A DNA stretch of 64,000 bases, taken from assembly GCA_036004665.1 (NCBI GenBank), contig DASYRG010000008.1:121433-185432 (forward strand). The letters are read 5' to 3'. Both the position numbers and the translations under genes were made by a program. The notes beneath the pieces are model-generated. The model was not told the origin of the DNA. It did not search any database and saw only the letters and a program-made list of their open reading frames with translations. Of this stretch, positions 43,255-50,547 are shown one piece after another; position 1 is the stretch's first letter; each line of letters opens with the position of its first letter. Origin of the DNA: JACQGZ01 sp036004665 (GTDB lineage: Bacteria; Sysuimicrobiota; Sysuimicrobiia; Sysuimicrobiales; Humicultoraceae).

Positions 43255-45222
43255 CTGCTAGAGGCCCTCGGCAACGGACTGGCCCTTCTGCTCGAGCCGA
43301 CGCGGCTGGGCATCATGCTGCTCGGCGTCGCCGCGGGGATCATTGTCGGCATTCTGCCGGGGATGGGCGGCATCGTCGCCGTCGCCATCCTGCTGCCCTT
43401 TGTGGTCAAGCTGGACGCCGTCGGGGCGCTGGCCCTCCTCACCGGCGCCCTGGCGGTGGTCCACACCTCCGATACGGTGACCTCCGTCCTCATCGGAGCG
43501 CCCGGGTCCGCCGCCTCGGTCACCAGCGTCATCGAGGGACACGCCCTGGCCAAGCAGGGGCAGGCCGCGCGGGCGCTCTCGGCGGCGTATCTCTCCTCGC
43601 TCATCGGCGGTCTCATCGGCGCGCTCGGATTGACTTTGTCGATTCCGATCGCCCGCCCGCTCGTGCTCGCCTTCGGCTCGCCGGAACTCTTCATGCTCAC
43701 CGCCCTGGGCGTCTCCTTCGCCGGCAGCCTGCTGGGGAAGGAACCACGCCGGGGCATCATCGCGGGCTTGCTCGGCCTCCTGCTCGGGGCGATCGGCAGC
43801 GCTCCCGCGGCGGCCCAGGTGCGTTTTGCCTTCGAACGCCTCTACCTGATGGACGGACTGGACCTGGCCATCGTCGCCCTGGGCATCTTTGGCTTAGCCG
43901 AAGTGGTCTCGCTACTGGCCCAGGGAGGTGCCATCGCCCGCCGGGTCGACCTCGGGTCGGGATGGGTGCAAGGGCTGCGCGACGTCATCGAACACCGCTG
44001 GCTGCTGCTGCGCGGCTCGCTGATCGGCATCTGGGCGGGTGTGCTGCCCGCGATCGGCGCCACCGCGGGCACCTGGATGGCCTACGGCCACGCCGCGGCC
44101 ATGAGCCGGGGGCGGAACTCCCGATTCGGGAAGGGGGACATCCGCGGGATCATCGCCCCAGAGGCGGCCAACAACGCCGTGGAGGCGGGCGACCTGGTCC
44201 CGACGCTGCTCTTCAGCGTCCCCGGCAGCGCTCCGGCAGCCATGATCATGGGGGCGCTGTTGGCTTATGGCATTGTCCCGGGGCCGCGGGTCGTCACCGA
44301 ACACCTCGACCTCATCTACGCGATTGTCTGGACCTTCGCCCTGGCCAACATCATCGGCGCCGCGGTGATGTTCCTGGCCAGCCCGGCCCTGGCGCGGCTC
44401 ACCTACATCCCGTTCAGGCTGGTGGCGCCTCCGGTGATCCTGATGATGATCGTGGCGGCCTTCCAGGAGGCGCAGCAGTTCGGCGACCTCCTGACGCTGA
44501 TCGTCCTCGGCGTCGCTGGGTACGCCATGAAGATCACGGGCTGGCCGCGCGCCCCGCTACTGATCGGCTTCGTCCTCTCTGGTCCACTGGAACGCTACTT
44601 CTGGCTGACCGTGAACCTCTATCCCAATCCGCTCACGTGGCTGAGCCGGCCGGCCGTGATCGTCATCGGCCTGCTGCTGCTCTCGCCGTTCCTCTGGGGC
44701 GCGGTACGGACGCTGCGGCAGCGGCGGGGAGGAGGGGAGAGGGCCGCGCCCGTCCGCTGGGCGCCTGGGCTGGGGACGGTCGTCTCGGTCGGCCTCCTTG
44801 CGCTCTTCGCCTATGCCTGGCTGGAGGCGCGGGGGTTCCTCCGGGGAGCTTCACTGATGCCCCTCGCCGTCGCGATCCCAGGAACGATCCTCTGCGCCGT
44901 CCAGGTGCTCCAGGAGGTGCGCGGCCGCAGCGTTCCGGTGAGTGATGAAGATGAGGTCGAGGAGGACACCATCTCCGCCGAACCCCTCGGGGTGCGACGA
45001 CGCGGCGCGCTGCTTCAACTTGCAGGCGTCGGCGTCTGCATTGCGCTCATCTGGCTCGTCGGATTTCGTCTGGCGGCAGCCGTCTGGGTGCTGGCCTTCA
45101 TGCTGACGGTGGCGCGCACGCGCTGGCTGCGCGCCCTGGGCTACACGGCTGTGGTGGTTGTCGGAATAGAGCTGTTGGCGGCTGTCCTCAGCGTCCGCCT
45201 GCCGGGAGGGATGCTGAGGTAG
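43255..45222 (+). CDS. tctA: TctA-TctB fusion permease of tripartite tricarboxylate transporter family
   Basis: About 655 residues if started at CTG 43255; the first canonical codon (ATG 43315) would delete about 20 residues of the first helix region (LEALGNGLALLLEPTRLG) that TctA proteins possess. Residues about 20-500 are TctA: GILPGMGGIVAVAILLPF, GAPGSAASV, GVLPAIGATAGTW and PGSAPAAMIMGALL; about 12 helices. After a charged linker (about 500-515) four more helices (about 520-650) resemble TctB, separated by an acidic loop VSDEDEVEEDT. TctA and TctB are usually separate proteins. Together with TctC it imports carboxylates using an ion gradient. Confidence 0.88.
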   Translation: MLEALGNGLALLLEPTRLGIMLLGVAAGIIVGILPGMGGIVAVAILLPFVVKLDAVGALALLTGALAVVHTSDTVTSVLIGAPGSAASVTSVIEGHALAKQGQAARALSAAYLSSLIGGLIGALGLTLSIPIARPLVLAFGSPELFMLTALGVSFAGSLLGKEPRRGIIAGLLGLLLGAIGSAPAAAQVRFAFERLYLMDGLDLAIVALGIFGLAEVVSLLAQGGAIARRVDLGSGWVQGLRDVIEHRWLLLRGSLIGIWAGVLPAIGATAGTWMAYGHAAAMSRGRNSRFGKGDIRGIIAPEAANNAVEAGDLVPTLLFSVPGSAPAAMIMGALLAYGIVPGPRVVTEHLDLIYAIVWTFALANIIGAAVMFLASPALARLTYIPFRLVAPPVILMMIVAAFQEAQQFGDLLTLIVLGVAGYAMKITGWPRAPLLIGFVLSGPLERYFWLTVNLYPNPLTWLSRPAVIVIGLLLLSPFLWGAVRTLRQRRGGGERAAPVRWAPGLGTVVSVGLLALFAYAWLEARGFLRGASLMPLAVAIPGTILCAVQVLQEVRGRSVPVSDEDEVEEDTISAEPLGVRRRGALLQLAGVGVCIALIWLVGFRLAAAVWVLAFMLTVARTRWLRALGYTAVVVVGIELLAAVLSVRLPGGMLR

Positions 45223-45227
45223 CTTGC

Positions 45228-45851
45228 CTACGAAGCCATGCGGCGAATCAGGCCGACGACCTTGCCCTCGATGTGGATGTCGCGCGTGCGGATGGCCTCC
45301 ATAGCGGCGTTGGCCGGCTGGAGGCGGATGTGGCCGTCCTCCCGGTAAAAGCGCTTCACCGTGGCTTCGTCTTCCAGCAGGGCCACGACAATGTCGCCGT
45401 CGCGAGCGGTGGGCTGCTTGCGCACGATCAGGTAGTCGCCGTCCCGGATGCCGTCGTCGATCATGCTGTCCCCGCGCACGTGCAGGATGAAGCTGCCGTC
45501 GCCGCCGTCGTGCAGGAACTCGATCGGCAGCGGCAGGTAGTCCTCGATGTTCTCCTCGGCCAGGATCGGGGTGCCGGCGGCCACCCGGCCCACGACCGGC
45601 AGCGGCACCATCTTCTTGGGCGCCATGGCGTGTTCGTCACGGAGGATTTCGAGCGCGCGGGGCTTCGATGGGTCGCGGTGCAAGTACCCTTTCTTTTCCA
45701 GCGCAGCCAAGTGGCTGTGGACGGTCGAACTGCTGGTCAAACCGAGGGCCCGGCCGATCTCGCGCACCGACGGCGGGTAGCCGTGCGTCTCACTGTATCG
45801 TTGAATGAAAGTGAGAATTTCCGCCTGGCGCCGCGTCAGCGCTCGACCCAT
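45228..45851 (-). CDS. lexA: SOS repressor LexA
   Basis: 207 residues. N-terminal winged helix (about 1-65) with GYPPSVREIGRALGL recognition region; cleavage site Ala-Gly in GRVAAGTP; catalytic Ser in RGDSMIDDG and Lys in EATVKRFYRE. RecA filaments stimulate self-cleavage, lifting repression of repair genes. The ATG at 45851 has GGAGG 8 nt upstream. Its own promoter contains a LexA box (45935-45948), so autoregulation is expected. It ends 5 bp from the convergent permease gene and diverges from a Xer recombinase. Confidence 0.97.
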   Translation of the reverse strand: MGRALTRRQAEILTFIQRYSETHGYPPSVREIGRALGLTSSSTVHSHLAALEKKGYLHRDPSKPRALEILRDEHAMAPKKMVPLPVVGRVAAGTPILAEENIEDYLPLPIEFLHDGGDGSFILHVRGDSMIDDGIRDGDYLIVRKQPTARDGDIVVALLEDEATVKRFYREDGHIRLQPANAAMEAIRTRDIHIEGKVVGLIRRMAS

Positions 45852-45907
45852 GGTGGCGGCCTCCTTGCAGGGATGTGAGGTTCGGGCTCCTTCGGGAGTG
45901 CGGGAGG

Positions 45908-45948
45908 ATTATACCATCGGTTCCGCGGACAGGGCAAACACCCGTTCG
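45908..45948 (-). promoter_or_regulatory. lexA promoter with LexA box
   Basis: On the minus strand TATAAT (45913-45908) is preceded after 18 bp by TTGCCC (45937-45932). CAAACACCCGTTCG (plus strand 45935-45948) matches GAAC-N4-GTTC with one mismatch and overlaps the -35. It is related to the recA operator at 4259-4272. The box lies in the lexA-xer intergenic region, 45852-46033, and could also influence the divergent gene. Confidence 0.75.
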
Positions 45949-46033
45949 GAAAAGGATTCGGGGTTTCCAAGCTCGAACCCGATCCCCTCATGAGTCCGCT
46001 TAATCACGCTTGTACAGAATCGCGGGGTTGCCC

Positions 46034-46936
46034 ATGAGAAGGGGCATTGTGGCCGGTCGGACCCACCTCCACCCCCTCCTTGAGGAATGGGCGGGGGACA
46101 TGGCCAGCGAGAACAAGAGCCCGCGAACCATCGCGGGTTACCTGGTGGACCTCCGCCAGTTCCAACACTTCCTACGCGATCGCGAGTTGACGAGAGTACG
46201 CGCCGAAGACGTGCGGCGGTTTTCGCACACGATGACGCGCGCCGGACTCCAGCCGCGATCACGATCTCGGCGGCTGGTGGCGATCCGCCGTTTCTATGAC
46301 TACCTGGCGCGCACGGGGCGCCTGCCGCAGAGTCCGGCGCAGGAGATCCGCCCCCCTCGAGCCAAGCCGCGCACCCCGAACTTCCTGACGCCCCAGGAGG
46401 TGCAGGCGCTGCGCCGGGCCATCCCCGGAACCGACCGAGGGGTCCGGGACCGCGCCGTCATCGAACTCGGGCTGCAATCCCTGCGCATCTCGGAAATCCT
46501 GGGCCTGGACCTCGACGACCTGCACCTGGACCGACAACAGGTGCGGATCATCGGGAAAGGTGGCGGCGAGGTCCTCCAGCCGATAACGGAGGCGGGGGTG
46601 CGGGCGACCGAAGCCTGGCTGCGCAGGCGGCCTCTCTGCCGCTCCCGCGCCCTGTTCATCCCCCTCCCTCCCCGCGGCCCGCAGACGCGCCTGCACTACA
46701 CTACCGTTGAGAAGGCGTTCCATTTCTACCTGGCCGCCGCCGGGATCACACGGCCGCTGCGGTTTCACGACCTGCGCCACACCGTCGGCGTCACCCTCGC
46801 CGACCGCGGCGTCCCGTTGCAGTTCATCCAGGACCTGCTGCGGCACCGCGACCCGAAGACGACGCGCGTCTACACGCAGGTCGCGCGGGAGAGACTCGCC
46901 GAAGTCCTCGATCGCGAACTGGAGTTTCCTGAATGA
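46034..46936 (+). CDS. Xer-type tyrosine recombinase
   Basis: About 300 residues from ATG 46034; a TTG 8 codons upstream (46010) is possible. N-terminal SAM-like DNA-binding domain (about 15-100, SPRTIAGYLVDLRQF) and catalytic domain with Arg in QSLRISEILGL, Lys in IIGKGGGE, HxxR in FHDLRH, His in LLRHRDPKT and nucleophile Tyr in TRVYTQV. All catalytic residues are present. XerC/D-like enzymes resolve chromosome dimers at dif. No attachment site, phage genes or cargo lie nearby, so a housekeeping role is most likely. Next to lexA, as in some Firmicutes-like genomes. Confidence 0.92.
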   Translation: MRRGIVAGRTHLHPLLEEWAGDMASENKSPRTIAGYLVDLRQFQHFLRDRELTRVRAEDVRRFSHTMTRAGLQPRSRSRRLVAIRRFYDYLARTGRLPQSPAQEIRPPRAKPRTPNFLTPQEVQALRRAIPGTDRGVRDRAVIELGLQSLRISEILGLDLDDLHLDRQQVRIIGKGGGEVLQPITEAGVRATEAWLRRRPLCRSRALFIPLPPRGPQTRLHYTTVEKAFHFYLAAAGITRPLRFHDLRHTVGVTLADRGVPLQFIQDLLRHRDPKTTRVYTQVARERLAEVLDRELEFPE

Positions 46937-47382
46937 TGAAGGGCCAGGAGCTCAGCGAAGAGATCGACCTCTACAACAAGCGCTTTACGCTCCGGTTTAC
47001 TGACCGCCCTGAGCTGCAACGGGTGGAAGTCGCTGTCCTGGAAGGCTCAGGCCAACAGGCACGCCCCCTCGTCCCCCATCCGGTCCGGGGACGGAATCGC
47101 ACTGACGCGCGCGATCGCGCCCTAACGGCGCTGCACAATTACGCGGGGATGGACCGATACCTAGGACTCGTGCGCCGCGTGGCGGAGGAGCTCGCCCCCG
47201 GATCTCGCCTGGAGGTGGACGAGGACGCGGCGGAGATCCGCGTCGAACTGGTGGGCGCGCGCCGCCTGAGGATGCCGCTGACCCTGGTGCGGGAGGACGC
47301 CCTTGACCCCGACCGCACCGAGGAAGAACTGATCGGATTCATCCGCGCCCACTTTGACGGCTACCTGGAGGAGGGGCGCTGA
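46933..47382 (+). CDS. Small acidic/basic protein of unknown function
   Basis: 149 residues starting in a 4-nt overlap with the recombinase stop, so it is translationally coupled to it. The chain has strands and helices without a clear motif: ELSEEIDLYNKRFTLRF, ALTALHNYAGMDRYLGLVRRVAEEL and SRLEVDEDAAEIRVELV. The final part (RTEEELIGFIRAHFDGYLEEG) looks like a helix. No signal peptide. I recognise no family. The coupling to a recombinase is notable but no function is deduced. Confidence 0.7.
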   Translation: MMKGQELSEEIDLYNKRFTLRFTDRPELQRVEVAVLEGSGQQARPLVPHPVRGRNRTDARDRALTALHNYAGMDRYLGLVRRVAEELAPGSRLEVDEDAAEIRVELVGARRLRMPLTLVREDALDPDRTEEELIGFIRAHFDGYLEEGR

Positions 47383-47759
47383 CGCTCCGCCTGGGGCAGA
47401 GGATCGCGATCGTGGCGGTTGCGCTCGCTGTGAGCGCCGGCTGCCTGGGGTCGTTCGCGCCACCTCCCACCCCTCCCGACATGGGGCGGGAGCGAACCGT
47501 CACGATCGTGGTGGAAGGAACTCCCGGCCTGGCCTTTACCGGCAGTTACGGGACGGCGCTCTCCACCGTCTCCGCGCGGGGAACGGTCCCGGCTCAGTAC
47601 ACGGTGAAGACCGCCGTGGCGGTGGCCGCCACCTTCGTCAAGGAGACCGAGGAAGGAGAACTGGTGGTGCGGCTGCTGGCGGACGGTCGGGAGATCATGC
47701 GGCGGACGACGGGCCAGCCTTTTGGGACGGTCGTGCTCGCCTACCAGTTCGTGCAGTAG
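47382..47759 (+). CDS. Small lipoprotein, probable near-cognate start
   Basis: The lipobox AVSAGC is clear with Cys near residue 21 of the longer form. GTG 47412 is the first canonical start but leaves no positive n-region. In-frame ACG 47382 (overlapping the preceding TGA as TGACG) or CTG 47379/47391 would supply LRLGQR and a normal signal, and GGAGGAGGGG lies just before. I place the start at 47382 tentatively. The mature protein (about 100 residues) is beta-rich, with TVTIVVEGTPGLAFTGSYG and VVRLLADGREIMRR; no known domain. Probably envelope-anchored. Confidence 0.65.
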   Translation, partial: TLRLGQRIAIVAVALAVSAGCLGSFAPPPTPPDMGRERTVTIVVEGTPGLAFTGSYGTALSTVSARGTVPAQYTVKTAVAVAATFVKETEEGELVVRLLADGREIMRRTTGQPFGTVVLAYQFVQ

Positions 47760-47889
47760 ACGGGAAGGACGGTGATGAAACAGATTTCGATGCGTCCGGG
47801 ACGCCCCCTCGGCATGGCGGAGGATAGCGAGGAATCCGGCAGCTCCCGTCCAATCTGCTAGGATGGACGGAACCTCGGAGGAGGATTGG

Positions 47890-49116
47890 ATGCTCAACCA
47901 GCCTGAACGCGCCTGCCTCGTCATCGCCGACATCTCCGGCTACACCAGCTATCTCGCCGGCACCGAACTCGATCACGCGCAGGACGTCCTGGCCGACTTG
48001 ATGGAGGTCGTGATCGGGCGGTTCCAGCCGGTGCTGCGTCTGGCGAAGCTGGAGGGCGACGCCATCTTTACCTACGCGCCCGAGGCGGAGGTCGACGGCT
48101 CGATGCTGCTGGATGTGATGGAGGGCGTCTACTTCGCCTTTCAGCGGCGGGTCCAGTCCATCAAGCGGGGGACGACCTGCCAGTGCAACGCCTGCGTGCT
48201 CATTCCCCGCCTCAACCTCAAGTTCTGCGTGCACGACGGGAGCTTCGTGCGGCAGCGCATCGCCGGGCACGAGGAGCTGGCGGGCCGCGACGTGATCCTG
48301 GTGCACCGTCTTCTGAAGAACTCGGTCTCCGAGACGCGGGGACTCCACGGCTACGCCTTGCTCACCGCGGCCACCGTCGAGGCGCTGAAGATCGACCCGG
48401 CCGCGGCCGGCATGGCTCCCCACCAGGAAACCTACGAGCACATCGGGACGGTCGAGGGATTCGTCCACGATCTCGAGGCCCGATGGAAGCACGTGCAGGA
48501 GACGAGACAGGAGTTTCTGCCTGCCAAGGAGGCTGACTTCACCGTGAGGGCGGACATTCCCGGCCCGCCGACGCTGGCCTGGACCTACCTGACCACGCCC
48601 GCGGGCTACAGCGATGTCGACCCCGACATCACCCGCCGGGAGGAGCACGGGGAGGGCCGCCGCGGCGTGGGCACGGCCACCCACTGCATGCACGGGGATG
48701 GCTCCTCGCACATGGAGGAGATCCTGGAGTGGCGGCCGTTTGAGGATTTCACCTATTTCATCAAAGATCCGGACATGGGGCTGATCAGGGTGACGGTCGA
48801 ATTGACGCCTGCCGACGGGAGCACGCGCGTCCGGTACAGCGCACGGATGGAGAGCCTCGAGGTGCGCGAGATGATGGCCGACCCGGAGCGGCGCGCCTCG
48901 CTCGAGGAAGCGGGGAAACAGTACGTGGCGATGCTCGAGCAGTGGTTCGCCGCCGTCAGAGAGGCCGCCGGCCGCGCCTTGACCGAGCGCCGCCAGGAGC
49001 TAGAAGAGGCGGAGCGGGCGCGCACCGCGCTGGCCGAGACCGCGGCGCACTACTGGCAGACCCGCGAGAACTGGGTTCAGGCTCCGACCGGCTCGCCGAG
49101 CGCCTCGACCTCCTGA
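47890..49116 (+). CDS. DUF2652 adenylate/guanylate cyclase-like domain fused to SRPBCC domain
   Basis: 408 residues from ATG 47890, 6 nt after GGAGGAGG. The N-terminal half (about 1-190) matches DUF2652: LVIADISGYTSYLAGTELDHAQ, KLEGDAIFTY, with the DISGYT and EGDA motifs found in class III nucleotide cyclases; conserved metal aspartates are visible (D in ADIS and D in GDA) but cyclase activity is unproven. The C-terminal part (about 215-350) is a START/SRPBCC ligand-binding fold (WTYLTTPAGYSDVDPDITRR). Final residues are a charged coil. The fusion suggests a sensor. It overlaps the convergent small gene by about 40 nt. Confidence 0.8.
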   Translation: MLNQPERACLVIADISGYTSYLAGTELDHAQDVLADLMEVVIGRFQPVLRLAKLEGDAIFTYAPEAEVDGSMLLDVMEGVYFAFQRRVQSIKRGTTCQCNACVLIPRLNLKFCVHDGSFVRQRIAGHEELAGRDVILVHRLLKNSVSETRGLHGYALLTAATVEALKIDPAAAGMAPHQETYEHIGTVEGFVHDLEARWKHVQETRQEFLPAKEADFTVRADIPGPPTLAWTYLTTPAGYSDVDPDITRREEHGEGRRGVGTATHCMHGDGSSHMEEILEWRPFEDFTYFIKDPDMGLIRVTVELTPADGSTRVRYSARMESLEVREMMADPERRASLEEAGKQYVAMLEQWFAAVREAAGRALTERRQELEEAERARTALAETAAHYWQTRENWVQAPTGSPSASTS

Positions 49117-49298
49117 CCGCGGACCATCCGTTCCGTCTTCCCCGCTTTCGCCCCGTCGACGATCACCGTGAGGACGCCGTAGCGAGGGACAAGCCGGCGC
49201 ACCTCACCTTCTTGCGCCTGGTCGCGGAGGACGCGGACCCGCTGCCCGGCGATCAGCGTTTTCCCGGTGCGATCGAGGACGGCTCCGTCTCTGCCCAT
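49077..49298 (-). CDS. Small SH3-like/KOW-type protein
   Basis: 73 residues. The pattern AGQRVRVLRDQAQEGEVRRL and GVLTVIVDG gives about four beta strands, like a KOW or plant-homeodomain-size SH3 barrel. It follows the thiolase stop by 43 nt on the same strand, with GGGAGGGAG upstream, so may be the last gene of that operon. Its end overlaps the convergent DUF2652 gene. A short protein with no named family; real but modest support. Confidence 0.5.
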   Translation of the reverse strand: MGRDGAVLDRTGKTLIAGQRVRVLRDQAQEGEVRRLVPRYGVLTVIVDGAKAGKTERMVRGQEVEALGEPVGA

Positions 49299-49341
49299 TT
49301 CGCGCTCTCAGCTCCCTCCCCGTCGAATCCGGGCGAGTCGC

Positions 49342-50547
49342 TCAGTGGGGGATCCGCTCGATGACCGTGGCGATCCCCTGCCCCACCCCGATGCACATCG
49401 TCGCCAGCCCGTAGCGGCCCTCGCGCCGTTCCAACTCGTGCAGCAGGGTTGTCATGATCCGCGCACCGGTGCAGCCGATGGGATGGCCCAGGGCGATGGC
49501 GCTGCCATTGGGATTGAGGCGATCCAGCGGGATGCCCAGGTCGCGGACGCAGGCCAGCACTTGTGCGGCGAACGCCTCGTTGAGTTCGATCACGTCCATG
49601 TCCTCGATGGTCAACCCCGTGCGCGCCAGCACCTTCCGCGTCGCCGGAATCGGGCCCAGACCCATCATGGATGGATCCACCCCCGCAACCGCCGAGGCCA
49701 CGATGCGAGCCCGAGGCGTCAGCCCCCCGGCCGCCGCGGCGCGATCCGAGGTGACCAGGATGGCGGCCGCCCCGTCGTTGATCCCCGACGAATTGCCCGC
49801 GGTGACGGTCCCGCCCTTCTTGAACGCCGGGGGCAGGGCAGCCAGGCGCTCGGCGGTCGTCTCCGGGCGCGGGTGCTCGTCGGTCTCCACGATCAGCGGA
49901 TCGCCTTTCGGTTGAAAGACGACCACCGGCACGATCTCGCGCGTGAACCGTCCCTCGGCGATCGCCCGGGCGGTACGGCGCTGGCTCTCCAGTGCGAAGG
50001 CGTCCTGCTCCGCCCGGGTGATCCCGTACCGCTCCGCCACGATCTCCGCGGTCTCTCCCATACTGTAGGGTGGGTAGGTCTCCCGCATCTTCGGGTTGAC
50101 GAATCGCCAGCCGATGGTCGTGTCGTACAGCTCCTGCGTGCCGCGCGGGAAACCGGCTGTTGGTTTCGCCATCGCGTAGGGCGCCCGGGTCATCGACTCG
50201 ACCCCCCCGGCGATGAAGACCTCCCCCTCCCCCACCCTAACGGCGTTGGCGGCGGTGACCACCGCCTGCAGCCCCGAGCCGCAGAGCCGGTTGACCGTCT
50301 GCCCGGCCACGCTGACGGGCAGGCCCGCGAGCAGGAGGGCCATGCGGGCGACGTTGCGGTTGTCTTCGCCGGCCTGATTGCCGCAGCCGAAGATGACGTC
50401 TTCGATAGCGGCAGGCTCGAGGTGGTTGCGGCGGACGATCTCGGCGATGACGAGCGCCGCCAGGTCGTCGGGGCGCACGTCCTTGAGCGCGCCGCCGTAG
50501 CGGCCCACCGGCGTGCGCACCGCGTCGACGATGACTGGGTCAGGCAT
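49342..50547 (-). CDS. Thiolase, 3-oxoadipyl-CoA/acetyl-CoA acyltransferase type
   Basis: 401 residues from ATG 50547 (family start PVIVDAVRTPVG); an ATG at 50571 lacks a Shine-Dalgarno. Active-site Cys in NRLCGSGLQAV, His in GHPIGCTGAR and Cys in MCIGVGQG. GCGNQAGEDNRNVARM is the signature region seen in PaaJ/PcaF 3-oxoadipyl-CoA thiolases. The enzyme would cleave 3-oxoadipyl-CoA to succinyl-CoA and acetyl-CoA. It overlaps the 3-hydroxyacyl-CoA dehydrogenase end by 8 nt, supporting an operon for the phenylacetate lower pathway. General degradative thiolase is the alternative. Confidence 0.9.
   Translation of the reverse strand: MPDPVIVDAVRTPVGRYGGALKDVRPDDLAALVIAEIVRRNHLEPAAIEDVIFGCGNQAGEDNRNVARMALLLAGLPVSVAGQTVNRLCGSGLQAVVTAANAVRVGEGEVFIAGGVESMTRAPYAMAKPTAGFPRGTQELYDTTIGWRFVNPKMRETYPPYSMGETAEIVAERYGITRAEQDAFALESQRRTARAIAEGRFTREIVPVVVFQPKGDPLIVETDEHPRPETTAERLAALPPAFKKGGTVTAGNSSGINDGAAAILVTSDRAAAAGGLTPRARIVASAVAGVDPSMMGLGPIPATRKVLARTGLTIEDMDVIELNEAFAAQVLACVRDLGIPLDRLNPNGSAIALGHPIGCTGARIMTTLLHELERREGRYGLATMCIGVGQGIATVIERIPH

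Noticed and set aside
46034..46936. Tyrosine recombinase read as prophage or integron integrase
   Set aside because: No attachment repeats, phage genes, cassette array or compositional shift around it; Xer-like motifs and lexA neighbourhood fit a housekeeping role.
47760..47889. ACGGGA/TCCCGT inverted ends in the intergenic before the DUF2652 gene as a riboswitch
   Set aside because: The stem is only 6 bp with a loop near 75 nt and I recognise no ligand-binding core; sequence could be ordinary leader.
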